A stretch of DNA of 64,000 nucleotides from contig NZ_JACHXV010000001.1 of the NCBI RefSeq assembly GCF_014192375.1, forward strand, positions 62,001-126,000. The letters run 5' to 3'. Source of the stretch: Endobacter medicaginis. GTDB lineage: Bacteria > Pseudomonadota > Alphaproteobacteria > Acetobacterales > Acetobacteraceae. Position numbers and translations under genes: made by a program. Shown in pieces: positions 46,291 through 56,635 of this stretch; within the stretch, counting starts at the first letter, position 1; every line of letters begins with the position of its first letter. Under the pieces are notes generated by a model. The model saw only the letters and a program-made list of their open reading frames with translations, was not told the DNA's origin and ran no database searches.

Positions 46291-47343
46291 TCAGCGCCGC
46301 CCGGCGGATGGCCGTCCCGAAAGGCGCATCGACTCGCGTGCCAGGCGAGCGAAGTGCTCGCGCACCAGCGCGGTGTCGGGCATGGCGCTGCGCTTGCAGT
46401 CACGTTCCACCGCCGAGCTGCGCGCCGCCGCGGCGTCCAGCGCTGCCGCCGGCCACAGCGATACCGCCTTCGTCACTCCCGGCGCCCGTCGGAAGAACAC
46501 CGGCGGGCGCAGGCCCTTCACCGCATCGGCGGCAGACAGACCGTCCTGCGCCATCGCCGCGCGCGCTGCACGCAGCCTGTGCAGATGCGCCAGCAGCACG
46601 CGCAGCAGGGCAACCGGGCTCGCCCCCTCGGCCAGGGCGCGCTCGACGGCGCGATCGGCCAAAGCGAGGTCACCTTCCATCGCTGCATGGGCGGCATCGT
46701 CGAGCGAGAGATCGGCAGCATCCCCGCTCAGCGCCTCCAGCGCGGCGAGTCCGAGCCGTTCGCGCTGCGGTCCGGCATAGAGAACCAGCTTGGCGATTTC
46801 CTGGCGCATCGCTGCCCGGTCGCTGCCGAGCCGGTCGGCGAGAAAGGCCAGTGCGTCGCGGTCGATCTCCACCCCGGCCTCGGCCAGAGCGGTGGCGATC
46901 GAGGCCTCGAGCGCGCGGCCCTCCTCGTGGTAGCAGGCCAGCACCGCGGCCGCCGGATTGGCCTCCAGCGCGCTGCGCAGCTTCGCCCGCGACGGCAGCT
47001 CCGGTGCCTCGATGACGATCAGCGTGTCGCTGCCGCTCGCGAGGCTGCGAGTGACGGCGCCGAGCAGGGCGTCATTGCCGTCGCGCACCCAGACCGCGCG
47101 TCGGCCGCCGATCAGCGAGCCGGCGGTGGCTTCCTCTTCCAGCCGCTCGTGGCCGGAACGCTCGAGCACGGCGAGGCGGAAAGGATCGTGCCGGTCGGGG
47201 CCGAGCATCCCGGCGACCGCCGCCTCGGCGCGCTCGCGGATCAGTCCGGGATCGTCGCCATGCAGCAGCAGCACGCGGGCAGGATGTCGGGCGGAGGCCA
47301 GCTCGGCGAGAAACCGCGCCGCCTGCCGCGGCTCCACCTTCAT
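46291..47343 (-). CDS. holA: DNA polymerase III subunit delta
   Basis: 350 residues from the Met at 47343 (MKVEPRQAARF). The clamp-loader delta fold is recognised by RVLLLHGDDPGLIRERAEAAV at the start, LIVIEAPELPSRAKLRSAL, and DRLGSDRAAMRQEIAKLVLYAG. It opens the beta clamp during replication. The upstream reading overlaps lptE and is not conserved. The gap to lptE is 16 bases, and the order leuS-lptE-holA is typical of alphaproteobacteria. Confidence 0.9.
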   Translation of the reverse strand: MKVEPRQAARFLAELASARHPARVLLLHGDDPGLIRERAEAAVAGMLGPDRHDPFRLAVLERSGHERLEEEATAGSLIGGRRAVWVRDGNDALLGAVTRSLASGSDTLIVIEAPELPSRAKLRSALEANPAAAVLACYHEEGRALEASIATALAEAGVEIDRDALAFLADRLGSDRAAMRQEIAKLVLYAGPQRERLGLAALEALSGDAADLSLDDAAHAAMEGDLALADRAVERALAEGASPVALLRVLLAHLHRLRAARAAMAQDGLSAADAVKGLRPPVFFRRAPGVTKAVSLWPAAALDAAAARSSAVERDCKRSAMPDTALVREHFARLARESMRLSGRPSAGRR

Positions 47344-47359
47344 CCGAGGCCGGCCGCGC

Positions 47360-48064
47360 TCAATGCGCCCCGATCGGCGCCTGCAGGCCCAGCGCGCCGG
47401 CAGGCATGCCATCCGGCCCGACCGGCTGGGTCGAGGTCTGCCCGTCATCGCCCGGGACCGGCCGGTAGTTCAGGAAGCCCGGCTGGGTGCTCGGTTTCGG
47501 CAGCTGCACGGGGCTGACCGCCGGCTGCGGCTTGCCGTCGGGGTGGTCGCGGAACCAGATCGCGAGCTGCTGCACCACGCGGTCGGCGAGCTGTCCGGCG
47601 ATGCGCGCATTGGTGCTCTCGCCGGCGAGCTGCGAGTTGAAATACTGCTCGTCGATGATGTTGAACCCGTCCATCGTCCGCGCCCGTCCGGTCGCCACCA
47701 GCACCGGCGTCGCCGAGACGGTGACCAGCGACCAGCGTGCATCGGCCGACACCCGTACCCGCGCGGGCGAGTTGTCGCCATGGATGCCAAGGAATTCGGA
47801 ATTGTACATCGGTGCGACCGACAGCCGGTAGGTCTGGCTCTGGCTGTCGCCGTCACCGCCGAGCCGTGCCTGCAGCGCCTGACGCAGCAACTGTCCCGAT
47901 CTTTCCATGATCGGGTTGACGTAGACACGCGAGAGCTTCTGGTTGACCGACGTCTCGACCGCTCCGCCCGGTCCGTCCTGTGGCCCGTACAGCGGATGAA
48001 AGCCGCAGCCCGCCAGAGCCAGCGCCGTGACGAGGAGCGATGCGGCGCCCGGGCGATGTCTCAT
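47360..48064 (-). CDS. lptE: LPS-assembly lipoprotein LptE
   Basis: 234 residues. Lipobox ALALAGC (Cys ~20) after a short signal, then GFHPLYGP, the near-universal start of LptE. The core includes [16 protein letters not shown]. The C-terminal 60 residues are Pro/Gln-rich and probably disordered. It plugs the LptD outer-membrane translocon. The ATG at 48064 overlaps the leuS stop (ATGA). Confidence 0.92.
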   Translation of the reverse strand: MRHRPGAASLLVTALALAGCGFHPLYGPQDGPGGAVETSVNQKLSRVYVNPIMERSGQLLRQALQARLGGDGDSQSQTYRLSVAPMYNSEFLGIHGDNSPARVRVSADARWSLVTVSATPVLVATGRARTMDGFNIIDEQYFNSQLAGESTNARIAGQLADRVVQQLAIWFRDHPDGKPQPAVSPVQLPKPSTQPGFLNYRPVPGDDGQTSTQPVGPDGMPAGALGLQAPIGAH

Positions 48065-50688
48065 CCCGCCACCACCAGGTTGACGATCCGGTTGGGTACG
48101 TAGATGCGCTTGACCACCCGGCGCCCCTCGATCAGCCGCGCGACATTCGGCTCCGCCTCGGCGAGGGCGAGCACGTCCGCCTCGGACGCGTCGGGCGCGA
48201 CCTCGATGGTGCCGCGCAGCTTGCCCATCACCTGCACCGCCAGCTTCACCGAGCGTGCCGCCAGCCAGCCCGGATCGGCCTCGGGCCAGGCCCGGCTTGC
48301 CGCCAGCGCCCCGCCGGGCTCCAGCCGTGACAGCATCTCCTCGGCCAGATGCGGCATCATCGGTGCAATCAGCAGGCACAGCGTGCGGGCCGCCTCGCGA
48401 CGTGCCCAGACCAGATCGGGGGTCGGCTCGGCCCGCTCGGCCTCGGCCAGCGCATTGGCGAATTCGTACAGCCGCGCGACGCCGACATTGAAGGTGAAGG
48501 TCTCTAGCGCCTCCGTCAGCGCCGCGATGGTGCGATGGGTGGCGCGCATCAGCGTGTCCGCGGCCTCGCCGTAGCTTTCTGGCACCTCTGCGGCCTGGGT
48601 GTCCCCGGCTTTCGCTTCTTCGGCGATCCGCCCGACCAGCCGCCACAGCCGCTGTCCGAACCGCGCTGCTCCCGTCACCCCGGCTTCGGTCCATTCCAGG
48701 TCGCGCTCCGGCGGGCTGTCCGACAGCACGAACAGTCGCGCGGTGTCCGCCCCGAAGCGCTCGATGATCGGCGCCGGCGCGATCGTGTTGCGCTTGGATT
48801 TCGACATCTTCTCGACCCGGCCGATCTCGACCGGCGCGCCGCTGTCGCGGCGGGTCGCCCCGCCGGCGGTGCGGACGATCTCGTCCGGCGCGACCCAGCC
48901 GGAGGCGTCGCGATAGGTCTCGTGATGGATCATGCCTTGCGTGAACAGCCCGGCGAACGGCTCGTCCACCGACACGTGCCCGGTGCGGTGCATCGCGCGG
49001 GTGAAGAAGCGCGCATACAGCAGGTGCAGGATCGCATGCTCGATGCCGCCGACATACTGGTCCACCGGCAACCAGGCGCGGGCGGCGTCCGGGTCGGTCG
49101 GGGTCGGCGCGTGCGGGCTGGCGAAGCGGGCAAAATACCACGAGCTGTCGACAAAGGTGTCGAACGTGTCGGTCTCGCGGACCGCCGCCGCCCCGCAGGC
49201 CGGGCAGGCGACATGCTTCCAGCTCGGATGATGGTCGAGCGGATTGCCCGGCAGGTCGAAGCGCACGTCGGCCGGCAGCTCGACCGGCAGCTGCTCGTGC
49301 GGCACCGGTACCGGCCCGCAGGCCGCGCAGTGGATGATCGGGATCGGGCAGCCCCAGTAGCGCTGGCGCGACACGCCCCAGTCGCGCAGCCGCCAGTTCA
49401 CCACGCCCTCGCCGGCACCAATCGATTCGAGCCGCTCGATCGCCGCGCGGCGTCCGGTGGCGAAATCCATCCCGTCGAGAAAGCCGGAGCGGATCAGCGT
49501 GCCGTCGCCGTCATAAGCGGTGTCGCCGACGCCGAAGCTGCTGGCATCCTCACCCGGCGGCAGCACCACCACGGGCACGTCGAGCCCGTATTTCCGCGCG
49601 AAGTCGAGATCGCGCTGGTCGCCGCACGGACAGCCGAAGATCGCCCCGGTGCCGTACTCCATCAGCACGAAATTGGCGATCCAGACCGGGTAGGTTGCAC
49701 CCTCGATGAACGGATGCGCCACACGCAGGCCGGTATCGTAGCCACGCTTCTCGGCCTGCTCGATCGCGGCTTCCGAGGTGCCGAGGGCGGCGCATTCGGC
49801 GATGAATGCGGCCGCCTTCGCATCGGACGCCGCCACCCTCGCGGCGATGGGGTGCTCCGGTGCGATGGCCAGGAAGCTCATTCCGAACAGCGTATCCGGC
49901 CGGGTGGTGAACACCTCGATGCGCGCGTCCGACCCGTCGGCCAGCGCGAACTGCACCTTCGCGCCTTCCGAGCGGCCGATCCAGCGTGCCTGCATGGTCC
50001 GCACGCGCTCGGGCCAGCGGGTCAGCGTGTCGATCCCCGACAGCAATGACTCCGCCGCGTCGGTGATGCGCAGGAACCACTGGCTGAGCTTCTTCTTCTC
50101 CACCGGCGCGCCCGAACGCCAGCCGCGCCCGTCGATCACCTGCTCGTTGGCGAGCACGGTGTGGTCCACCGGGTCCCAGTTCACATAGGCCTCGCGCCGC
50201 TCGGCCAGTCCGGCCGCGAGCATGTCGAGGAACAACGCCTGCTGGAGCCCGTAATAGCGCGGCTCGCAGGTGGCGAATTCGCGGTCCCAGTTCAGCGAGA
50301 AGCCCAGCCGCTGCAACGTGGCGCGCATGGTGGCGATGTTGGCGAAGGTCCATTCGGCCGGATGGACGCCACGCTCGCGGGCGGCGTTCTCCGCCGGCAG
50401 GCCGAATGCGTCCCAGCCCATCGGATGCAGCACGCTGAACCCGCGCGCGCGCTTGTAGCGCGCCACCACGTCGCCGAGCGTGTAATTGCGTACATGCCCC
50501 ATATGGAGCTGTCCCGACGGGTAGGGGAACATCTCCAGGACGTAGTAGGTGGGTGTGCCCGGCGCGGGTACGTCCGGCACGTCGAACAGGTGCGCTTCCG
50601 CCCAGGCGCGCTGCCAGCGCGGTTCGGCCTCGGCGAACGCATAGCCGGTGGTCTCGGTGTTCTCCGACATCGGGGCGTGGTCGGCCAT
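48061..50688 (-). CDS. leuS: Leucyl-tRNA synthetase
   Basis: 875 residues, normal for LeuRS. Class I signatures: [18 protein letters not shown] (HMGH), the editing domain with [19 protein letters not shown], zinc-like cysteines in CPACG, and KMSKSKRN near residue 627. It charges tRNA-Leu. Met at 50688 is used; a Met six codons later (50670) is equally possible. It is followed by lptE with a four-base overlap and preceded by the DUF3576 gene. Confidence 0.96.
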   Translation of the reverse strand: MADHAPMSENTETTGYAFAEAEPRWQRAWAEAHLFDVPDVPAPGTPTYYVLEMFPYPSGQLHMGHVRNYTLGDVVARYKRARGFSVLHPMGWDAFGLPAENAARERGVHPAEWTFANIATMRATLQRLGFSLNWDREFATCEPRYYGLQQALFLDMLAAGLAERREAYVNWDPVDHTVLANEQVIDGRGWRSGAPVEKKKLSQWFLRITDAAESLLSGIDTLTRWPERVRTMQARWIGRSEGAKVQFALADGSDARIEVFTTRPDTLFGMSFLAIAPEHPIAARVAASDAKAAAFIAECAALGTSEAAIEQAEKRGYDTGLRVAHPFIEGATYPVWIANFVLMEYGTGAIFGCPCGDQRDLDFARKYGLDVPVVVLPPGEDASSFGVGDTAYDGDGTLIRSGFLDGMDFATGRRAAIERLESIGAGEGVVNWRLRDWGVSRQRYWGCPIPIIHCAACGPVPVPHEQLPVELPADVRFDLPGNPLDHHPSWKHVACPACGAAAVRETDTFDTFVDSSWYFARFASPHAPTPTDPDAARAWLPVDQYVGGIEHAILHLLYARFFTRAMHRTGHVSVDEPFAGLFTQGMIHHETYRDASGWVAPDEIVRTAGGATRRDSGAPVEIGRVEKMSKSKRNTIAPAPIIERFGADTARLFVLSDSPPERDLEWTEAGVTGAARFGQRLWRLVGRIAEEAKAGDTQAAEVPESYGEAADTLMRATHRTIAALTEALETFTFNVGVARLYEFANALAEAERAEPTPDLVWARREAARTLCLLIAPMMPHLAEEMLSRLEPGGALAASRAWPEADPGWLAARSVKLAVQVMGKLRGTIEVAPDASEADVLALAEAEPNVARLIEGRRVVKRIYVPNRIVNLVVAG

Positions 50689-50711
50689 CTCCCGCAGCGC
50701 CCTGTCGCCGA

Positions 50712-51224
50712 TCAGCGCGAGGTGCCGGTCGCCGCCGAGCGCAGCGCGCGGGCGCGGGCCAGCACCTTTCCGGCCAGATCGGTGGCGATGTTGGGCTGCA
50801 CCGGCGCATCTACCCAGGCGCCGCCCTGCTGCACCTGGCGGAACACCGACAGGTTGAGCGCATCGGCACGCATCTCCGGACCCAGGATCGCCGCCGTCAC
50901 CTTGAAGCGCTCGCCAGCGGTGGTCGGCGGCTGGTACCAGTCGGTGATGATCACGCCGCCGAACGGATCGGCGGAAGCGAACGGCATGAAGCTCAGCGTG
51001 TCGAGCGCCCCGCGCCACAGATAGGCGTTGATGCCCGCGCTCACCGTCTTGGTGTCGGTGGAGGTGTCCGACCCGATCAGGTGCGAGCGCGTATCCGCCG
51101 TCGATCCACCCACCACGGGTTGCGTCGAGGCGCGGTCGTCATGACAGGCCGACAGCAGCGGGGCGGCCAGCAGGACGAGACCGGCGAAACGCGGCAGGGT
51201 GCGGGTCTGGAAGATACGGGTCAT
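50712..51224 (-). CDS. DUF3576 lipoprotein
   Basis: 170 residues from Met 51224. Signal peptide with lipobox LLSACHDD, then the DUF3576 core [20 protein letters not shown] and [16 protein letters not shown]. This family is found upstream of leuS in alphaproteobacteria, as here (23-base gap). Its role is not established; outer-membrane or LPS assembly is suggested only by the neighbours. Confidence 0.88.
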   Translation of the reverse strand: MTRIFQTRTLPRFAGLVLLAAPLLSACHDDRASTQPVVGGSTADTRSHLIGSDTSTDTKTVSAGINAYLWRGALDTLSFMPFASADPFGGVIITDWYQPPTTAGERFKVTAAILGPEMRADALNLSVFRQVQQGGAWVDAPVQPNIATDLAGKVLARARALRSAATGTSR

Positions 51225-51271
51225 GATTGCGGCGTTTCTTTCGCAGGCAAACGGGGTCGGCGCCATGCTCC

Positions 51272-52576
51272 TTAGCCGTTGTCAACCGCTTCGCCAAGCA
51301 CGCCGCCGCCTTGTGCGGCCCTCGCCATCCGCCAGGCCAGTATCGCGAGGCCCAGCGCAAGTGCCGCGACGCCCGCCCCCAGCAGCGGCAGCAGCCGGTA
51401 GCCCAGCGTGTCCCCGTCGGAGACGCTGCCCAGCCAGCCTCCCAGCCAGCCTCTGGGTCCGAACGCCAGCAGCATCAGGCCGCCGAACCATGCGCCGAGT
51501 GCGTTGCCGAGGTTGAAGGCGCCCTGGTTGAGGGTGGACGCCATGTTCGGCGCCTCGAACGCCGTTTCCACCACCCTGTACTGAAGGGGCGGTACCAGGG
51601 CGAACACCACGATCCCCCAGACGAACAGCGTCGCCACCGAGCCCAGCCGGCTGGTGACGGTGAAGCTGAACGCCACCAGCACCGCGATCGCCACCACCAG
51701 CGTGCCGATCACCGATGGCAGCAGGCGCCAGTCGGCGAGCCTGCCGCCCAGCAGGTTGCCCAGGGTGATGCCGACCCCGAACGCCAGCAGGGCGAACGTC
51801 ACCTCATGCGGGCCGAGCCCCGCGAGACGCTCCAGCATGGGTGTGACATAGGTGAATACGCTGAACAGGCTCACCGAGGTCAGCGTCGAGATCGCCATCG
51901 TCAGCGCCACCTGCGGCCGCCGCAGCACGCGGAACTCGCCCAGCAGGCGCGCGGCCGGCATCGGCGCGCCGCGCGGCAGCCACAGCGCGATCGCACCCGC
52001 CGCCAGCACCCCGATCGCCACCACGGCGAGGAAGGTCGACCGCCAGCCCCAGGCGTGCCCCATCGCGGTGCCGAGCGGTACGCCGAACACGTTCGCCAGA
52101 GTGAGGCCGGCGAAGACCAGGGCGAGCGCCTGCGCGCGCCGCCGGCGCTCGACGAGGTCGGCGGCGACCACCGCGGCGATGCCGAAGAACGCCCCGTGGC
52201 AGAACGAAGTCAGCACCCGCGCCGCCATCAGCGTGCCGTAGCCGGGGGCGAGCGCGCAGGCGAGGTTGCCGAGGATGAACAGCCCCATCAGACTGACCAG
52301 CGCGGTCTTGCGCCGCAGCCGTGCGGTGGCGATCGCCACCAGCGGCGCGCCCACCGTCACCCCCAGCGCATAGCCCGACACCAGCAGCCCGGCCGACGGG
52401 ATCGACACATCCAGATCGCGCGACAGTTCCGGCAGCAGGCCCATGATGACGAATTCGGTGGTGCCGATGCCGAACGAGGCGATGGTCAGCGCCAGCAGGG
52501 CGGGGCTGAGCAGCCGCGCTGACGCGGACGGTGCGACGGCGGTGGCATCGGTGGAGGCGGTCTGCGGGGGAAGCAA
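51272..52576 (-). CDS. MFS transporter, DHA1 (AraJ-like) family
   Basis: 434 residues with about 12 membrane segments. The N-terminal motif LALTIASFGIGTTEFVIMGLLPELSRDL identifies the AraJ/YdeA-like sugar- or drug-efflux branch, and ATARLRRKTALVSLMGLFILGN is the MFS motif A region. It probably exports a sugar, amino acid or toxic compound by proton antiport; the substrate is unknown. The first ~20 residues are unconserved. It is on the same strand as DUF3576-leuS but separated by 47 bases. Confidence 0.9.
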   Translation of the reverse strand: MLPPQTASTDATAVAPSASARLLSPALLALTIASFGIGTTEFVIMGLLPELSRDLDVSIPSAGLLVSGYALGVTVGAPLVAIATARLRRKTALVSLMGLFILGNLACALAPGYGTLMAARVLTSFCHGAFFGIAAVVAADLVERRRRAQALALVFAGLTLANVFGVPLGTAMGHAWGWRSTFLAVVAIGVLAAGAIALWLPRGAPMPAARLLGEFRVLRRPQVALTMAISTLTSVSLFSVFTYVTPMLERLAGLGPHEVTFALLAFGVGITLGNLLGGRLADWRLLPSVIGTLVVAIAVLVAFSFTVTSRLGSVATLFVWGIVVFALVPPLQYRVVETAFEAPNMASTLNQGAFNLGNALGAWFGGLMLLAFGPRGWLGGWLGSVSDGDTLGYRLLPLLGAGVAALALGLAILAWRMARAAQGGGVLGEAVDNG

Positions 52577-52775
52577 TGCGGTGCGATCCTTCGATCGGGC
52601 GGCGTCGCCGGCGGGTGGCGCGCGGCGTCATTGATAGGCTCCTTGCGGCCTCACGACCAAGCGATCGCGCGTTTTTCAGCATTTCATGGGTGGTTCGACC
52701 CGCGAGCGGCCTTGTCGGCGGCTCGCGTCCATGGTCCTTTCTGGGCTGGAAGAAACGACAAGCGGAACATCTGAC

Positions 52776-53126
52776 ATGCCCACCAAACCCGCCCCCAAGG
52801 CGAAGGCCGCGCCGGCGAGCGCCAAGCCTGCCGCCAAGCCCGCCGCGGCGCCGATCGTCACGCTGAAGAACCTTGCCGCGGAAGTGGCCGAATCGCAGGA
52901 TCTGACCAAGGCCCAGGCCGAGAAGATCGTCACCGGCCTGGTCGGTGGCATCACCACGCATCTGAAGTCGGGTGCGCGTCTGCGTCTGGCCGGCCTCGGC
53001 GTGCTCGAGGTCAAGGATCGTCCGGCACGCAAGGGTCGCAACCCGGCCACCGGCGCCGAGATCGAGATCGCGGCGAGCAAGAAGATCGCCTTCCGTCCGG
53101 CCAAGGAGCTCAAGGACGCGATCTGA
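52776..53126 (+). CDS. HU-family DNA-binding protein with basic N-terminal extension
   Basis: 116 residues. The first ~28 residues are Lys/Ala/Pro-rich (MPTKPAPKAKAAPASAKPAA and on) and the rest is the DNABII fold with TLKNLAAEVAESQDLTKAQAEKIV, the beta arm RKGRNPATGAEIEI, and FRPAKELKDAI. The extension resembles a histone H1-like tail. It is likely a nucleoid protein. The Met at 52776 was chosen because it opens the basic tail; earlier in-frame codons are unconserved. A strong terminator follows. Confidence 0.88.
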   Translation: MPTKPAPKAKAAPASAKPAAKPAAAPIVTLKNLAAEVAESQDLTKAQAEKIVTGLVGGITTHLKSGARLRLAGLGVLEVKDRPARKGRNPATGAEIEIAASKKIAFRPAKELKDAI

Positions 53127-53153
53127 TCGCGTCCCGCAGGGGAACTGCTCGGC

Positions 53154-53189
53154 AAAAAGGCGGGTCCCCCGGAGGGGCCCGCCTTTTTT
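53154..53189. terminator. Bidirectional rho-independent terminator
   Basis: The stem AAGGCGGGTCCCC/GGGGCCCGCCTT is nearly perfect, with a short CGGA-type loop and a T6 tract after it (53184-53189). The mirrored A5 run before the stem makes it work for the minus strand as well. It ends the HU-like gene and the convergent transglycosylase gene. Confidence 0.92.
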
Positions 53190-53209
53190 CTGTGCCATGC
53201 GGCGGGAGG

Positions 53210-54565
53210 TCAGCTCGCGTTGGGCGAGACGATGATGCAGTCGCGCATCCGCGCGCAGGCGCGGGTTGCCGCATCGCGAGACAGTCCGGTCAGCCGCGCG
53301 CGATACAGCGCGACATGGCCGCGGTGCAGACTTTCGACCTCGGCATGGGCGCCCTGCAGCCCGGTCCGGCTGCGCGCCTCGCCGGCGGCGGCGTTCGCCT
53401 GCCGCTGCGAGCCGAACGCGCCCACCTGGATCGCCCATCCGCCGTGCCCGCCGGCCACCGGCAGCAGATGCTGGCGCGAGGGCGGCAGGTGCACACTGGC
53501 CAGACGCAGCTTCGGCTGCGCCGTGGCGGTCGCATCATCGCTGCCGTCGCTCTGATCGTCGTCCTCGGCACCCGTCGGCGCAGCCGCGGCGGTGCCGATG
53601 GGCGCAATGGTGTTCGACGCCATCAGCACCCCTTGCACCGGCGTCGCGCTCGCGGCCGGGACAGACGGCGCCGACGACGCGATGCCGGCCTGGCGTTGCG
53701 CCCACGCGGCAGCGACGGCGCTGCGGCCCGTGGCGGGAGCGACGCCCACCTGCTGCCAGCCGGCGCCATAGCGTGGCGCCGGCTCGGCGGCGATCGGTGC
53801 CTCCGCGACCTGCACCGGGACATTGGTATCGACCGCCCCACTTTGGCCGCCGCCATCGCGGTTGGCCCAGGCGAGCTGGACCGAGCGGGTCTGCGCGTTG
53901 GACTGCACCGGCATTGCGGCGGCGGCGAAGGTCGCCTCTCCGCCATGCGCCGCGGTCGCCATCAGGTCGGTCTGCGAGCGGTTGGCGGGATAGATCCCGG
54001 CGATCTTCGGCCCGATCATTGCGACATAGTGCCGGGTTTCCGCCGGCAGGGGCTTGTCGCGGGTCAGGAACGCGTCCAGCCGGCCCGGTCCGGCATTGTA
54101 GGCGGCGAGAAAGCCCGGCGTTCCATACAGGTCGTACATCTGCCGGACATAGGCGGTGCCGGCCATGATGTTGTCATGCGGATCATAGGCGTCGTCGCCG
54201 AGCCCGTACTGGGCGCGCATCTCGTCATAGGTGAAGGGCATCACCTGCATCAGCCCCATCGCGCCGGGCGCGGAGAGCGCATACTGGCCGAAGACGCCCG
54301 ATTCCTGGTGGATCACCGCCCGGATCCAGGGCTCGGGCACGTCGAAGCGGCGAGCCGCCTCCTTGATATAGGGGCGCCACGGATCGCCCGGCGGTCCGGG
54401 CTCGGCATAATGGCCGCGGGCATGGGCGCGATAGAGCTGCGCCTCGTCGGTGGCCGGCATGGTCGGCTTCTGGCCGCTGTCGGCACAGGCCGCGAGACTG
54501 CCGAGCAGCCCCAGCCCGCACAGGGTCCGGAAGCGGAAGAAAGGGTGCCTGGCGCGCTGGATCAT
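53210..54565 (-). CDS. Lytic transglycosylase with SPOR domain (lipoprotein)
   Basis: About 451 residues. Lipobox GSLAAC (Cys ~27) after a signal. The SLT catalytic domain (~70-190) has AVIHQESGVFGQYALSAPGA with the catalytic Glu, MGLMQVMP and FLAAYNAGPGRLDAFL. The middle is Ala/Gln-rich, and the C-terminal ~75 residues form a SPOR domain (WAIQVGAFGSQRQANAAAGE) that binds denuded septal peptidoglycan. It cleaves peptidoglycan glycan strands during division. The inner Met (54565) gives a good signal; a GTG seven codons earlier is an alternative. Confidence 0.9.
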   Translation of the reverse strand: MIQRARHPFFRFRTLCGLGLLGSLAACADSGQKPTMPATDEAQLYRAHARGHYAEPGPPGDPWRPYIKEAARRFDVPEPWIRAVIHQESGVFGQYALSAPGAMGLMQVMPFTYDEMRAQYGLGDDAYDPHDNIMAGTAYVRQMYDLYGTPGFLAAYNAGPGRLDAFLTRDKPLPAETRHYVAMIGPKIAGIYPANRSQTDLMATAAHGGEATFAAAAMPVQSNAQTRSVQLAWANRDGGGQSGAVDTNVPVQVAEAPIAAEPAPRYGAGWQQVGVAPATGRSAVAAAWAQRQAGIASSAPSVPAASATPVQGVLMASNTIAPIGTAAAAPTGAEDDDQSDGSDDATATAQPKLRLASVHLPPSRQHLLPVAGGHGGWAIQVGAFGSQRQANAAAGEARSRTGLQGAHAEVESLHRGHVALYRARLTGLSRDAATRACARMRDCIIVSPNAS

Positions 54566-54890
54566 CGTCGAAGCCCGTCGCGGCACGCGCCGCCTGAAAA
54601 TGGTTGTCCGCCGACCGAAAGCATCCTCGATCGCAAGCCGCTGACCGAGGCAGCCGACCCGCCGACGTTACATCCCGAGAATTCGAGGCGTCGGCCTGCC
54701 CGGAGGCGCCGCCTGTCGTCCATCAGGAGCCGGATGGGCCAAGACTGTTCAGCCACATGCTCAACTTATCTGTCTAAGTGCTTACAGTGAACAAATATTT
54801 AAAGCAATATCGAGGTCATTTCATGGCGACCCTGAAACGGCCGTCGCGCCGGGCGTTGCGGGCGACAGGGTGATCGGCTAGGCGAGGGCG
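54566..54890. promoter_or_regulatory. 325-base gap with AT-rich leader before the exporter genes
   Basis: No convincing gene. The left part is GC-rich coding-like sequence. From about 54755 to 54830 it becomes AT-rich (TTATCTGTCTAAGTGCTTAC and onward, AACAAATATTTAAAGC). This is the probable promoter region of the Wzm/Wzt exporter. A tiny 15-codon frame starting at an ATG near 54822 was seen and not kept. Confidence 0.35.
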
Positions 54891-55787
54891 ATGGATCCGC
54901 TCCCCGCCACCCGGCCGACCATCAGTCTGGCCGCGTCAGAGGCCGCCCTGCACCCCGGCGCGAGCCGGCTGCATCTGCGCGGCGATCTCGGCTGGGTGCA
55001 GCGCTTCACACTTGCCGCGGCGGATGTGGTCGAGGGCGTCAGGCTGCTGCCGCTGGGCTGGACACTGGGCTGGCTCGACATCTCGCTGCGTTATCGTGGC
55101 TCGGCGCTCGGGCCGCTGTGGCTGACCATCTCCACCGCGATCATGGTCGCTGCTCTCGGCTATATCTATGGTACGCTGTTCCACATGGATCTGGCGAGCT
55201 ACCTGCCGTTCCTGTCGGTCTCGCTGGTGCTGTGGAATGCCGGCATCGGCGCGGTGGTGTCGGACGCGTGTGCCACCTTTCTGCAATCGGAGCAGACCAT
55301 CCGCTCGCTGCGCCTGCCGCATTTCGTGCAGGTGGTGCGCGTGCTGGTGCGCAACCTGCTGGTGATGGCGCACAGCATCGTCGTGCCGTTCGCCGTGTTC
55401 GCGATCTACCACGCCTGGCCGGGGTTTGCCGCGCTCTGGGCGCTGCCGGGGCTGGCGCTGTGGACGCTGGACGCGGCGGCGGTGTGCATGCTGCTGGGCG
55501 GCATCTGCGCGCGTTTCCGCGACGTGCCGCAGATCGTCGCCTCGGTGATGCAGGTGGCCTTCTACATCACGCCCGTGGTCTGGAAGCCCGAGCAGCTCGG
55601 CGCGCGCGGGTGGTGGCTGCCGCTCAACCCCTTCCACGACCTGCTGGACGTGGTGCGCGCGCCGCTGCTTGGGCATGCGCCGGGAACGCTGGTGTGGCAG
55701 GCGGCCCTCGCCTACAGCGCGGCGCTGTGTGCGGTGGCCTGGATCATGTTCGCCCGCACCCGCCCAAGGCTGGCATTCTGGGTCTGA
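54891..55787 (+). CDS. Polysaccharide ABC exporter permease (Wzm/KpsM-like)
   Basis: 298 residues. The ABC-2 type fold is seen in LDISLRYRGSALGPLWLTIS (the conserved amphipathic entry helix), about six membrane segments, and FYITPVVWKPEQLG near the end. It carries lipid-linked or free polysaccharide across the inner membrane. It is followed five bases after its stop by the ATPase gene. The first ~40 residues are unconserved. The exported polymer may be the rhamnose/mannose surface glycan made by the genes elsewhere in the window (inference). Confidence 0.92.
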   Translation: MDPLPATRPTISLAASEAALHPGASRLHLRGDLGWVQRFTLAAADVVEGVRLLPLGWTLGWLDISLRYRGSALGPLWLTISTAIMVAALGYIYGTLFHMDLASYLPFLSVSLVLWNAGIGAVVSDACATFLQSEQTIRSLRLPHFVQVVRVLVRNLLVMAHSIVVPFAVFAIYHAWPGFAALWALPGLALWTLDAAAVCMLLGGICARFRDVPQIVASVMQVAFYITPVVWKPEQLGARGWWLPLNPFHDLLDVVRAPLLGHAPGTLVWQAALAYSAALCAVAWIMFARTRPRLAFWV

Positions 55788-55792
55788 GCGCG

Positions 55793-56635
55793 ATGGCGAT
55801 ACGTCCGGCACGGGTGGAGGTGCGTGACCTCTCGCTCGATTTCCCGCTCTATCACGGCAGTGCGCGCAGCCTGAAGAAATCGCTCGTCGGGGCCGCCTCC
55901 GACCGGTTCGGCGTCGGCGGCGGCCGCTCCGACGTGGTGCTGGTGCATGCGCTGCGCGAGATCGGCTTCTCGCTCGCGCCCGGCGAGAGGCTCGGGCTGA
56001 TCGGCGGCAACGGCGCCGGAAAGTCCACCCTGCTGCGCGCGCTCGCCGGCATCTACGAGCCGCTGCGCGGCGAGGTGCTGGTCGAGGGCACCATCGCCGC
56101 CCTGGTCGATCCCGGGCAGGGGATGAACGGCGAGCTGACGGGGCGTGAGAACATCATGCTCGGGGGCCGCTATGCCGGTCTGTCGCGCGCCCGCACCCGC
56201 CAGCTGGTCGAGGACGTGGAGGAGTTCGCCCGGCTCGATGCGTTTCTCGACCTGCCGGTACGTTTCTACAGCGCCGGCATGACGGTCCGGCTCGGCTTCG
56301 GTCTTGCCACCGCGATCGCGCCGCAGGTGCTGCTGATGGACGAGTGGTTCATGGCCGGGGACACCGCCTTCCAGGCCCGTGCCCAGCACCGTCTCGAGAG
56401 CGTCGTCCGCCAGGCCGACATCCTGGTGCTGACGACGCACGCCATGCCGGTGCTGCGCGCATGGACGACACGGGTGATCTGGCTCGACCAGGGCCGCATC
56501 CGCGCCGACGGCGCGCCGGACGCGGTGATCGATGCCTATCTGGCCGAAGTGGGCGACGCGCTTGGCGTGACCATCGACGAGCATCAGGGCGTCGACCCCG
56601 CGCTCTCGCGGACCCTGCCGCCCCCGAAGGGCTGA
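55793..56635 (+). CDS. Polysaccharide ABC exporter ATPase (Wzt/KpsT-like)
   Basis: 280 residues. Walker A GLIGGNGAGKSTLLRALAGIY, a Q-loop region GQGMNGELTGRENIMLGG, signature-like FYSAGMTVRLGFGLA (degenerate LSGG, as in the exporter class), Walker B VLLMDEWFMAGD and H-loop TTHAMPVLRAW. It lacks the C-terminal carbohydrate-binding domain of long Wzt, so it is the short KpsT-type. It powers the adjacent permease. A longer upstream frame overlaps the permease and is not used. Confidence 0.92.
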   Translation: MAIRPARVEVRDLSLDFPLYHGSARSLKKSLVGAASDRFGVGGGRSDVVLVHALREIGFSLAPGERLGLIGGNGAGKSTLLRALAGIYEPLRGEVLVEGTIAALVDPGQGMNGELTGRENIMLGGRYAGLSRARTRQLVEDVEEFARLDAFLDLPVRFYSAGMTVRLGFGLATAIAPQVLLMDEWFMAGDTAFQARAQHRLESVVRQADILVLTTHAMPVLRAWTTRVIWLDQGRIRADGAPDAVIDAYLAEVGDALGVTIDEHQGVDPALSRTLPPPKG

